A stretch of DNA of 64,000 nucleotides from Dimorphilus gyrociliatus. Lineage: Eukaryota; Annelida; Polychaeta; Dinophilidae. The stretch lies in contig CAJFCJ010000006.1 of NCBI GenBank assembly GCA_904063045.1, forward strand, positions 4,914,408 through 4,978,407, in the 5' to 3' direction. Under the pieces are notes generated by a model. The model did not search any database. It was not told the origin of the DNA and saw nothing but the letters and a program-made list of their open reading frames with translations. This document shows positions 34,330-45,633 of this stretch, one piece after another (the first letter of the stretch is position 1; each line of letters starts with the position of its first letter). A program made the position numbers and the translations under genes.

Positions 34330-36896
34330 ATGATTTTACTTAGCTTACTATCTCTTCTAGTTTTTACATCTGTAGAATGCCGACCGGATGGAGCACCATT
34401 ATCTGCTTGTACAAGCATGACTCCATTCCATACTGGGAGTCCTCAACAAAGTTCACCACGATACCGAATATCCCTAAATAGCTTGACTTACCGATCTGGA
34501 GTAAGAATAAGTGGTAAATATATATAATATCATAAATGTATTTTATACGTCAATTGCATTAAAAGCAATTATTTTTCTAATAAAGTAAGTTTCCAATAAA
34601 GAAACTAGAAAATAGAAACACAAAAAAGATATAAAGAATAGATATATAGATATATCTGTTATATGAGGTTTGATGCATTCAAAGACAACTTTCCTAATGT
34701 AAAAATTTCTATACTATATAGTCGTCTCTATACTCTTTTTATTATCAATATAATTTATTAAAATCTATTTAAAGCTGATAAATTTAAACTTTGAAGAAAG
34801 TGAAAACGCCCACACCCTATTTATATATAACGTATTTTTTTTGTTATATAGGTTCAATACTGGCCGATGGAGGTGAGACTTTTCGGGGTTTTCTAATTCA
34901 AGCAAGAAGAGTTGGTACAGCTGAAAGGGTTGGTGGTTTTATTGTTCAAAATGGAAATGATGCAAGAATTTTAAGTTGTGATGGATCAAATTCTCTAACA
35001 TCTATGACTCATACTAATAGGAATGACAAGACAAGAATAAATTTTGAGTGGGTGGCATCTCAAAATTATGGGGATATTGAATTTGTGTAAGAGTCAATAG
35101 ACTTATTATCTTCTTAAAGACTTCACCCTTTTTTTAAACATATTTTTTCTCTCACTTAAACAGAATGACTATTGTAAGGAACTATAACACTTATTGGACT
35201 TTTATAAAATCAGAGAGATTGAGATATCTAGCCAATCAACCATGTAATCCTAACCCATGTAGTAATGGTCAATGCTCAGTTAACGGAAATACTTTTAGGT
35301 GTACGTGTTTCACCGGTTGGACTGGGGATAGATGCGATCAACGTAAATTTTCTTAATTATCTATCATATTCCTTTTAATTCTCTTCTAGATAAATTTTTA
35401 ATCTCTCTGCTGTCTTGTTTTCTTTTTTTTTTTCAATTTTCAATTCTAATAAGAAACTAATGCGTGTGCTTCAAGACCTTGTTGGAATGGGTTTTGTGAG
35501 CCAGCTGGTTCTAATTTTCATTGTGCTTGCTACTTTGGATACGGAGGAACATTATGTGAAACACGTTTGTTGTTATTTTTCTCTCTTTTAAGTTTTCTCT
35601 TGTTGGAAAAGAGTATCAGTTTTAGACAAGTTAATTATTAAATCGATAAATTTCATTTAATCATTTCTATCTCTATCTTCAATGTTTGACTAAACTTCAC
35701 ATACTACTTTGAAGTTCTTACTTTATTTTTTTTGTATGCATAGGAATCAATAGGTGCTCCCCTAATCCATGTGTCCAGGGACAATGCTTCGAATCGAATA
35801 ATGATTACACTTGCCAGTGCTTTTCGGGTTATACAGGAAGAAATTGTGATCAAAGTTTGTAGTTTTAACTAAATGAATACTTTTATTAGTTTTACTTTTG
35901 TTTTTAGGAGATTTTTGTAGTCCTAATCCATGCGCTAGGGGTTCATGCAGTCGTTTGAGCAATGGTTTTCGTTGCAATTGTCCCTCTGGATACACTGGTA
36001 ATAGATGTGAAACCAGAGATTTTTGCAGTCCTAATCCATGTGTTAGGGGTTCGTGCAGTCGTATGAGCAATGGTTTTCGTTGCAATTGTCCCTCTGGATA
36101 CACCGGTAATAGATGTGAAACCAGAGATTTTTGCAGTCCAAATCCTTGTAGGAATAATGGCGAATGTTCCAATGGTGCCAATACGTTTGTTTGCAGATGC
36201 CCAGCTACACATTCAGGAACAACTTGCGAATCTCGTTTGTAACAAGTTTTTTTTTTATTCGTATACCATTCTAAAATATTCCTTATTCTTTTTTCGAATA
36301 CTACAGCAGTTGAAAATCTTTGTCAAGTATATAATCCTTGTCTACCCAATGGGAGATGCGAAGAGGTAGATAGAGTCGCAAGGACGATAAAATGTGTATG
36401 TAATACGGGTTTCGGAGGAGACCTTTGCAATCAAAGAATACGTAAGATCATTTATTTTCTTCTAGTTTACTTTTGTATATTTGTATTTTATCCAAAGCAT
36501 ATTATTGTTTTAGAAAGTGCATGCTCTAGACAAAACCCATGCGATCGTGTTGGAGGAGTTTGTCAAGATGTCGATCAGACAACTGTCGTTTGTAGATGTA
36601 ATGCGGGATATAAAGGAAACACGTGCAATCAAAGAATAGAACTTCCTTGCAGTGAATGGGGACAAAATTGCGGAAATGGTAGATGCGAAAACATTGGAAC
36701 AACTAATTTGAGATGTGTTTGTAATCAGAATTGGTTCCATCGTTATGGACAAGTAACATGTAATACAAGTAATGCCTGTGAAGCTTTTCCTTCAGGCCAA
36801 CCTTGTGTCAATGGACAATGTTTTGCCAATGGACCTACTGCTTTTTGCGTTTGTAATTCTGGCTGGACTGGAGATAGATGTCAAACAAGACGCTAG
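34330..36896 (+). CDS. Secreted Reeler-domain protein with ten EGF-like repeats
   Basis: Eight exons, 34330-34513, 34852-35086, 35164-35342, 35454-35564, 35744-35854, 35908-36234, 36307-36441 and 36514-36896, encode 554 residues. A signal peptide (MILLSLLSLLVFTSVEC) is followed by a Reeler domain at ~22-155: ACTSMTPFH, a YRISLNSLTYRSG-like strand, FRGFLIQARR, and LSCDGSNSLTSMTHTN. Ten EGF-like modules follow, one per exon at first, then three in exon 6 and three in exon 8 (CSPNPC...CNCPSGYTGNRCE). No membrane anchor follows the last EGF, which stops at CQTRR, so a secreted matrix, adhesion or defence role is likely. I know no named orthologue with this architecture. EGF 4 and 5 are near-identical copies. 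Confidence 0.88.
35910..36125 (+). repeat. Tandem 108-bp duplication encoding two EGF modules
   Basis: Two adjacent units, 35910-36017 and 36018-36125, each encode a 36-residue EGF module starting DFCSPNPC and ending CETR. I count six nucleotide differences between them, which indicates a recent duplication or gene conversion. Confidence 0.9.
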
Positions 36897-37375
36897 TTTT
36901 AGGAAGCAGCAATATTAAATTTTCACAACTTAATAATGCGCTCTTAGCAACATACAGTTTAGTTTTATTAGATTATCCGAGTAGAGTTTTAGTTTCTCTT
37001 CAAGACAATATAATTGGAAAACTTGCTTCTAAAATTTTTTTATTGAATGTAATAAACAGATAAATATGAATATTCAATGATTCTTTAAAAGTTAAATATA
37101 AAATATTAGGCTAAATTTCCAAATATAAAGCATATATATAATATACAACTTATATGCTTTGATGAAATTTTTTTCCCTGTTGAAACTAAAGAATAGGTTC
37201 TAAAATTTCAGTGTTTTTGATACTTGTTTATAAATTTGGACAGAAAAATACAATACTATACTAATACCTAAACAATTTACTTTTAAACTTCGATTATATG
37301 TATTTTCATTTTGATATTCTAAACGCTCTTTTATCGCCGTAGCCAGCGTATCTAAGGAAATTCTTAGAAAACAAC
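36897..37375. other. Intergenic region Reeler-EGF to LRR gene
   Basis: About 480 bp, AT-rich. A 61-codon frame at 36878-37063 overlaps the EGF gene end out of frame and is not supported. Nothing else was seen. Confidence 0.4.
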
Positions 37376-40239
37376 ATGGCGGCTGATGTGCAACAATCAA
37401 CAGCAAACGTTTGTTTAAAGTTTCTTTAAAGAATTTTAAAGACTATTTAATTAATCAAAATGAAAATATATTTTAATAAGTTTAATGTCAACTTCTTTAT
37501 TTGAAAAGAAATTTTCTCTAGCGAAAGAAAATCTAAATATTTTCCAAATTATAATAAGTTTTTTTATTTCGTAGCTTCGTCTAATTGGTTTGGACCATAA
37601 AAAGCACGAAGGCCGCCTTCTACGAAGACCAAGAGCTCCAAAGTCCAAGGAAATAACTGAAAATAATTTAAAAGCCCTCGATCCACTACCTGATATACAA
37701 TCGAATAGACAACTTTACCATATAGGAGAGGAATCTCCAGTTGCGTCGCATTTAGGAGGTTAACTGTCTAAATATATCTAAGAATTTCTAATTATGTTAA
37801 TAATATGGTGATTTTGTACTTTTGGTAAAACAAACAGAAACAAACACTAGTATTGTTATATCACCTCCTCCACCATCGACCGACTTGTATCCATGTAATG
37901 CTGTACAAGTGCATTCATCTTCTGCAAATGCTTCGTCTTCAAAACCAAAGAGTAGGCAAAAAGCCCTAAATAGATTTTATCTCGATTCTTCTCATAGAGA
38001 ACGAACTAATTTAGGTATAAACAGAATTTATTCTAGGTTATACTACAATATGAAATAAATAAAAATATTAATGTTTTCAGGCACATACGTTGAGGGAAAA
38101 GGGGAAGCATCGCTAGTTAAACCATGGAAACCAAAAGGTCCAGATGGTTTATATACAGTATTAAAACCGAGAAGGAAACCTCCGCCATTTCAAACAATTC
38201 CAATGGAAGATGAAGAGAGGTTTACAATAGAAATATTATTGTTTTTATATGTTATTAAATATATTTATTTGTAGATATTTTAGACCGCCAGATTTTACTC
38301 TGGAAGATTTTATGCGCAGCTTGTCAGATAGATGCAAATATCCTATTGAAAAAGTTGAAAATATCGTTTATTCAAAGCAAAATTACAAACGAATGATTCA
38401 AATTGTTCAAAAGATCTTACAACTAAATAAAAATCAAGAAATGATTAATAATTTTACAATGACTGGAGGTTTGCCTCTCTCTATATAATTGCTTACAGAG
38501 TACATATATATATATTTGTTACTTAATAGAGGAAAGTGGACTACCAGTTAGGGAGAGACGAAAGCCTAATAAACAATTTTTATTAGAAATTGCTCAAATG
38601 GTTAAAGATGAAATGGTTGCGAATGGCCTTATGGAAAGTGATGCTAAAACAACGATAAGAACCGTTAAGAAATTCGAGTTTGTGTTTAGAGTTTGCATTT
38701 ATCTTAACTTTCCTAAGTTTTGTTTCCTACACTCTTTCTAGTCCCAAAGTACCAGGCGGAATGACTGCACACAGCGAGATTATAGTCTATGAAGATGATA
38801 CAAAGATTCGTAGAGTTAAAGACATTGAAAGTAGAAGGTATGGCAAAAAATTTTCATTCTATAGACATAAGTTAGTCATTATCTATTTATATAAAAATCG
38901 TTATTTAGAGCAACAGAAGTGCCGACAAAAGAAGGTATTTTTAAAACGAATGTTTCAAGAACATTTATGGGGAGCGGTCGTTGTTCATCACCATTCGGTA
39001 ATTGTTATTGTTTTTGTATTGTATTTCAATCATATTTTAATTTATTATTAATTAACTAGAAATGACTGGAGGTGATGCAGCTATAACACCTGAAGAATTG
39101 GCTGTTCTAGACGCACTGTTTTGCGGTGGCAGAGCTTTGAGTCTAAAAGCGTGTTTTATATCCTCCTTACCAGACATTGAACCTCTCTATTCAACCTTGA
39201 CATACTTAAATTTAAGTTTTAATACCTTCATAGTAAGTTGTTTTTTGGACTTTAGAAGGTTTTCTATTTATTATATCATTTTTTTTCTTTAACAATAGGA
39301 AATTCCTAAAGAAATATTTGATTTAAGCCTGTTAACCACTTTAAAATTAAGAGATAACCCAATTAGGAGTATACATCATGAGATAGGACGTCTAAACAAC
39401 TTAAGAGTATTTGTTGCATCTTTCTGTCTAATATCTTCATTACCAGTTTCGTAAGTAATGAATTTTCACTAGTAAAATACTTTATAAATATTGATATTTC
39501 TCTCAACAGCTTATTCATATTAGAAAGTCTTCAACATCTAGATGTTTCTTATAATAAACTGTCTTTCATTCCGAATGAAATTAAATATCTCGTGTAAGTA
39601 ACTGCACCTCTATTTATTAAAAAGAAGACTAAAGAATGTATGCAACATTTTTATTTCTCTATAGAAATCTTAGAGAATTAAACGTTGAAGGCAATCAATT
39701 GCCGGCTATGCCTAGCGGAGCTTTAAACCTAACGAAGTTAATTAAATTAAATGTTCGTAATAATCTAATGCATCCGCTCTTCTGGAAGGAACATTCTAAA
39801 AATACACCCCAAAGATTGCTAGAATTAGCGGCAACGGCAATTGATAGATGGTCGTTATACTCAAGATATAATTTGACAGAGGAAATTATTGATATTTTGG
39901 AGAGGTTTGTTCTATGAATACTAATTGGTAGTTTAACTATATTTTTATTATACAATTACAGTCGACAACCTTGCGAATGTTGTAGTCAAGCTATGTATGG
40001 ACCTGGTTTTCGAATTATAATACCAGTTATTAAGCTATTTGGTGTTAAAAATTTGCCATTCCTATTTAGAAGTTGCTCACCCATATGCCGAGATATGTTT
40101 AGGTATATAAATTAATTAGGTATAGTCAATAAATGTAAAAGTAACTGTTTAAATTTACAATAGATCTGATCCGACGTCTTTCGTCAACGTAATCTATAAA
40201 TTAGCCAGTGAGGGAGAAGAAGAAGAAGAAGAAGAATAA
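37376..40239 (+). CDS. Leucine-rich repeat protein, possibly LRRC63-like
   Basis: Fourteen exons: 37376-37408, 37575-37758, 37838-38014, 38081-38219, 38275-38468, 38530-38677, 38742-38837, 38909-38997, 39060-39232, 39299-39450, 39510-39593, 39665-39904, 39962-40102 and 40164-40239. They encode 641 residues. The N-terminal ~340 residues are polar and low-complexity apart from a helical block near residues 180-260. LRRs follow at about 365-500 (LTYLNLSFNTF, LLTTLKLRDNPI, LQHLDVSYNKL, LRELNVEGNQL, LIKLNVRNN). Next comes a region with RLLELAATAI and a Cys motif PCECCSQAMYGPGFRI plus RSCSPIC, then a poly-Glu end. The LRR-plus-Cys-motif layout reminds me of LRRC63, but I cannot confirm this. No signal peptide or membrane segment is present, so it is probably intracellular. 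Confidence 0.75.
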
Positions 40240-41903
40240 ACTCCAGTATTTAATATTATCGTTTATAAAATAGACAGTGCCAAGTCGATCTTAAAGTGTC
40301 AAGTGCAAAAATTTTTAGTGTTTATATTGTATATATAAACGGTGCTATTATACTTTATTATTTATATGCTAAATTTAATTTGAATTGTCTCTAATCCATT
40401 TGAATATAACTTTGCCAAATAAAAAAAAAGTGTATGGGAGGATTTAATATCTTTTTAAGTTCTTTTAAAATACTCTTCTTCTTCTTCTTCTTCTTCTTTT
40501 TCTTGTTTATTATTATTCTATTTTATAGGTTTTATAAATCTTTTAAGAGAAAAAAAAACAATAAGTTCTACTGTATTCTTTCTTATTTATTTCATATAGA
40601 TATCTTATTTGATACGTAACGTACTTATGTAAAAATATTAGAGATAATTAATAATCTTTTACTGTCAAGGGTATGAATTTATACTTTTAACATTGAAATA
40701 AAAAATTAATGGGTCAATATGTGAAAAAAAAATTAAGAAACGTGACAGATTAGTTTCTTTTCTTTGGATAAGGATAAAACACATAACATTTCTTTATTAA
40801 TCTATCGTATGATTGTTCAAAGTAGCTTATTTACTTCGTTAAGCCTAATTGAATAAGAATGTTAAGAATAATGGAATTAAATATAATTTACTTTTTTACC
40901 ATAACAAAAGAGAAGAAGAGAATAATTAATAAACAGAATTTGATGAATTCAAATTTTATTTTATTTCCAGGTTATATTTATAACAATTAATATTTTGTAT
41001 ATTCCTAGTAGAGGACGAATATGTCTACAAAATACTTGTAATATTGAGCAACGATACTGAACACTGTCAATCATCGTAAAGAGAAAAAATTCTATAAAAA
41101 CACACCATCATACAATATGGAATTAACGCACGTGACATTTGTTAATATTTCAAGTAATGGTTGCAAGCATTATTAACTTTATTCAGCAACAAATTAGCAA
41201 ATAATAATTGGGAGTCTGAAGGCTATGCACAAACATACACATTTTTTTGAACAATGGCATTATAAGTAACTTTTTATGACAAGTACTTGACAGTAAATAC
41301 AGAAGCTAGCTAATTTGTCAATGATTTTTAAATGGTATTTAGCCGGCTGTGTTTTATAACTATTGGAATATAAATTACACCCGTCAACTTTAAATCATCG
41401 AAATATCAACCTCCTATCAATCAATAATAATTGAAAATAACTCAATCAATCATCAGGAATAAACTATATACTTTTTTGATTCCAGAAAGTAAACAAACAT
41501 AAAATAAAAGTGTTAGACTTTTATCTTAGAAAAAAAATATTCAGATCCAACTTCGATGTATAAAATAATTATTGATTGATTGATTGATTCATTCAGTTGA
41601 TTTCGTCTTGCCTGCCAAAATTCCATTCAGTGTTGATAGATAATGAAAAATAAAAAAAAATGAGATTTTCGTGAATTATTTTGAATTTTTTTTTTCCCAG
41701 AAAGCTTTTTTTAAAATAAACTTTAAATTTTGTAGGTTTTTTTTTATTTCCTTAAGCACCGATTCGTACTACACACTGGTAGGGACTGTTCCTGCATAAA
41801 TTACTTTTTACAGAAGAAATGAATAGAAAGAAAAACCCTTCTTTCAAATTTTATCACAGACTTTGTGCTACCTCCTAGTAACGACAAATACTGTTCCCTA
41901 GAG
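40240..41903. other. Convergent 3' region between the LRR and zinc transporter genes
   Basis: About 1.66 kb, AT-rich. A CTT trinucleotide run lies at about 40474-40498, and a short ATTG repeat at about 41573-41588. Open frames are low-complexity. It probably contains both 3' UTRs. Confidence 0.45.
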
Positions 41904-42902
41904 CTAAATGATTGAAGTACTATTGTTGATAATACTTTCCTCAATAGAATTCTCTGGAATGAATCCCAAAGCGGCCATAGTTGCAAAGCCAACAAATAGA
42001 CAAATCATATTGATAATCGAAACACTCTTTTCTAGTTCTTCGTTTAGAATTTCAAAGAAGGTTACATAGATGAATGTACCTGTAGCTATACCTTGTAAAA
42101 CTCCATTTATAATATTAACAGTATTTGATAATGTTCCCAATTCTGTTATTAAAGTACCAATGACAACTCCAAGAGGACCAACCAAACAACAAAATATAAC
42201 GGCGACTATCAGTTTTGTTCTTTTAGTTTTGACATTAGCCAAATGCATTCCTAAGGAGAAGGCAATTACAATTTCGTGACACATGACAGCCAAAAACAAA
42301 CTCCATACACCAAATACTGTGCTTTTTAAACCAATTGATAGTCCTTCAAAAATTCTATGAAGGGAGAGGGCAACCATTAGCAAAACAGATCTCATTTCAT
42401 GAGGTTCATCAAGCTGTATATTAATATTAGTTTCACTTCCATTTTCAGGCTGTAATGAACCATTTAAGAGAGCAAATTGAGCTTTATCAACTGATTTTGA
42501 TTCAACATTAGAGTTCATTATTTTATCATTTGTCTGCTTATCCGTATCGCATTTCTCAATTTTATGAAAAGATTTCTTATAATGAAGCATAATTGCTATC
42601 TTCTCGGTATACAAAACCAAAAAGAATCCCAAAGCAATAATAGTTTCGGCAACAGGATAAGTAATATGTCTGGGCCTTAGAAGAGCTTCATCCAAGATAA
42701 GGTTTACTTCAGGTAACATATGGAGAATAAAGGTTCCAAAGAAAACACCACCAGAAAAACAACTAAGACAGCTTAATACTGCTTTACCAGTAGTTCCTTT
42801 TCTAATGAAGATATTTTTCAATTTAAAAGGTAGAAACGTAAAAGCAATTGTAATCATAAAACCAGCAATGGCCGCTATAGTCTTAGCCACCCAACGTATC
42901 AT
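41904..42902 (-). CDS. ZIP-family zinc transporter, ZIP1/2/3 subgroup
   Basis: A single coding exon of 332 residues from ATG at 42902. Features: SCFSGGVFFGTFILHMLPEV in helix 2-3, a variable His-poor cytosolic loop (~125-185), and helices 4-5 with the metal-binding pattern LSLHRIFEGLSIGL and MCHEIVIAFSLG. The last helices contain GTFIYVTFFEILNEELE, as in SLC39A1. It imports zinc across the plasma membrane. The frame stays open to an ATG at 43004, but an acceptor-like CTTTTCAG lies between the two starts, so the upstream part is probably a 5' UTR intron. The later start gives the short N-terminus usual for ZIP1-3. Confidence 0.92.
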   Translation of the reverse strand: MIRWVAKTIAAIAGFMITIAFTFLPFKLKNIFIRKGTTGKAVLSCLSCFSGGVFFGTFILHMLPEVNLILDEALLRPRHITYPVAETIIALGFFLVLYTEKIAIMLHYKKSFHKIEKCDTDKQTNDKIMNSNVESKSVDKAQFALLNGSLQPENGSETNINIQLDEPHEMRSVLLMVALSLHRIFEGLSIGLKSTVFGVWSLFLAVMCHEIVIAFSLGMHLANVKTKRTKLIVAVIFCCLVGPLGVVIGTLITELGTLSNTVNIINGVLQGIATGTFIYVTFFEILNEELEKSVSIINMICLFVGFATMAALGFIPENSIEESIINNSTSII

Positions 42903-44357
42903 GATTATCTGTATCTTCCGTCTGAAAAGAGAAATGAAAAGTTTCCCTTTGTTAGTCTGCCTAACAAAAAAGTTTCTATCAGTTCGTAAATCAGTTTTAA
43001 CCAATACACTAACTGCTTCGATTTTTGTTAGTAAATTTTTATACTAAATATAAAAAGGGCCTTATGTCCAAAGTAGATTCCAAAGTATGGTTCTAAATAA
43101 AATTTTACCTCTCTGTGTCTAATTTCCGTTGTTTAGAAAAGTCGATTTCTTAAAAAAGAAAGCTTGAAAGCTTCAGTACAAATAAACAGAGATTAGATAA
43201 CTAACGAGGCGTAGCTTCTGATAAGAGCGCATGAGACACAAAAATGTAAAGGGAGGGGGGGAGAAGACGGATAGAGAGATAGATAGGTGTATACTGTGCA
43301 CGCATTTATATATATATATTACATAATAAAATAGAAAGAGAGAGAGACATATATATTATGTAAAACTCTAATAATAGCTCTTAAAATGTACTTATATCCC
43401 TTAATAACCTATTGGATAATTTATTCATTGCATTTGATACTTAAGACTTTATAGCAAAGAGAAAAATTCTAGAAAATACGTGAAAATAACGTTTTAGGTT
43501 AGGATCTTCATATATTTAGTTATCAGATAAACAAGAGTGAGTAACAATTTTCGAAAATAATTAAATATTATAGAAATCTAACTAGATAAAGAGATGAAAT
43601 GTGAAGGAAGAAAGGTATGAAAAATTAGGACAAGTGTTATTTTTTTGTTATTTTGCAGTTAAAGAACTTAAGTTTCTTAATAGAAAGGAGAAAAAGCACT
43701 GATATTTTGTATTATTAAATAAAAGTCTTTTAACACTTAGCTCTAAGGAACAAATAGAAATAGAAAGGATACGCCACTGTTTAGAAACATACTTAATAAT
43801 TGAAAGAAGTGCTTTTTTTATCATTTAAGAAGAAGTTTTACTATTTTTATAGTATAAAAATAATTCTGAAATATATTAATGTTTTACTCATACAAGGTTA
43901 GAGCCATGCCGTAAAGTTCATGACGAATCCGAAAGGTGACCTACAGACTATTAATTTCGTGAATAGCAAGACGGCGAAGAATATTAACAAATTAAAAAAA
44001 GAAATGAGTATCTGCCACCATGTTTATAAAATTGACGATTGGATGGTTGTAAAACACTTACATCTTTAACCAGATGAGCTAAAAAAACATAAAACTAGCC
44101 TCCATTAATCGGAGCGCCCAGTGAAATAGCAAAATATACCTTTTATCAGTTTTCGCCAGAGCTTAAATCAAAACTGGGTTTATAATTTAAGTATTTTCAA
44201 AAATATCTTTAATTTTTAAAATAGCTGATAATCAAATTATATAAGTGTGTTTTAATTGGAAGGAACACAATTATCTTTTGCTTTCTCATGATTACGCGAT
44301 AAATTGTAAACTGGTTCATTTTGAGATAATAATTGGAGCTTGCACTCAAATTTTATT
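42903..44357. other. Divergent intergenic region, zinc transporter to DHRS12
   Basis: About 1.45 kb. It contains GA-rich and TA simple repeats (about 43250-43350) and a clean 49-codon open frame (43920-44069, listed separately). It probably carries both promoters and 5' UTR introns. Confidence 0.4.
43920..44069 (+). CDS. Candidate small ORF, 49 codons
   Basis: The ATG at 43920 opens a polar 49-residue frame (MTNPKGDLQTINFVNSKTAK at its start, ending near KIDDWMVVKHLHL). It lies in slightly less AT-rich sequence than its surroundings. No family was recognised; it could be a short peptide gene, an upstream ORF or chance. Confidence 0.15.
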   Translation: MTNPKGDLQTINFVNSKTAKNINKLKKEMSICHHVYKIDDWMVVKHLHL

Positions 44358-45627
44358 ATGTCTTTCTATCGGAAGTCTATTTGGCTTCTTAAGGGACTCA
44401 GAGAATATACCAGGTAAATCTAATATTTGATGAGGAATCATGCGCATTTTCAATTTTTCTTTAGAACGGGATATGAAAAAGCAAGTAAGAAATTTACCTC
44501 TTCTGATCTAGAAGTTGACTGTACTGGCAAGGTATATCTTGTAACTGGAGCAAATAGTGGAATTGGCAAAGTTTCAGCCTTTAATTTTGCCAAAAGAGGT
44601 AAAACATTTAATTCATTTCAACATTTACGAATTATATTAAAAACAGGAGGCACCGTATATCTTGTCTGTAGAAATAAGGAAAGAGGAGAAGAGGCGCAAA
44701 GAGATATTATAGAAGTTACCAATAATAACGTACTTAATCTCATATCTATTGATTATAGTCTTCCTTTTTTTCGATTTTTTTACGTTCAACTTAATTACAG
44801 AATGTTCATTTAAGAATTCTGGACATTTCTAATATTAAGGAGGTGATTAAGTTTGCTAAAGAATTCTGTGAAAACAACGAAAGACTGGACGTATTAGTTA
44901 GTATTTCATCTGTCCTATTTCGTAAATGAGTAATATGTATTTCTTCTTTCATTTAGGTGAATAACGCTGGATGCATGTTACAAAATTTCCCAAAAACAGA
45001 AGAAGGCCTTGACACAAATTTTGCGACAAATACTTTAGGGCCGTTTGTTTTGACTCATGCATTATTACCCTGCCTGAAACATAGTGATCATGGTCGTGTA
45101 ATTATGGTATCCTCCGGAGGGATGCTTGTGCAAAAATTGGACGCAAAAAACCCGCAATTAGACGGCTTATCGAAATATGATGGAACAATGGTTTACGCTC
45201 AAAATAAAAGACAACAAATTGTGATGACTGTACATTTTGCCCAACAATATCCTGAAATATTCTTTTCTTCAATGCACCCTGGTTGGGCAGACACACCTGG
45301 TAGGTGTCTCTTTCTTATTTTTTTATTGTTACATATATTTTTTATTAATCGGCAGCTGTTCGAAGCGCTATGCCAGACTTTCACAGACGTATGAAAGACA
45401 ATCTACGAACAGATGAACAAGGTGCAGATACTGTCGTATGGCTAGGAATTGCTGATGCAGCCTTGAAGCAAGGAAACGGATTATTCTTTCAAGATAGAGT
45501 GCCTGTTTCAACTCATCTACCATTTGCTAGTACAAGAAATAGTGATGAAGAAGAGCAAATGTTTATGGATTACTTAAATAATCTTTCAGCAACTTTAGGC
45601 TTTACAGTCGGTTTACATAAATTATAA
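44358..45627 (+). CDS. DHRS12: Short-chain dehydrogenase/reductase, DHRS12 orthologue
   Basis: Six exons, 44358-44413, 44465-44598, 44647-44729, 44801-44896, 44957-45299 and 45356-45627, encode 327 residues. The start MSFYRKSIWLLKGLREYT mirrors vertebrate DHRS12 (MSLYRSVVWFAKGLREYT), which fixes the first exon. The Rossmann motif VTGANSGIG, the NNAG motif, the substrate region VSSGGMLVQKL, the catalytic YAQNK (Tyr and Lys of YxxxK) and the C-terminal FFQDRVPVSTHLPFA are all present. It is probably an NAD(P)-dependent oxidoreductase of unknown substrate. Its stop lies six bases from the stop of the convergent LDAH-type gene. Confidence 0.95.
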
Positions 45628-45633
45628 TGTATT

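Noticed and set aside
35910-36125. Direct repeats considered as a CRISPR-like or satellite array
   Set aside because: They are protein-coding EGF modules with conserved Cys spacing in a spliced eukaryotic gene.
35943-36212. Minus-strand frames opposite the EGF exon (also 35762-36181)
   Set aside because: Antisense shadows of the repeated EGF codons, visible as duplicated peptides such as SFTSITGVSRGT.
42903-43004. N-terminal extension of the zinc transporter to an ATG at 43004
   Set aside because: The extension crosses a polypyrimidine-CAG acceptor and adds a basic segment not typical of ZIP1-3; the start at 42902 is preferred, though not proven.
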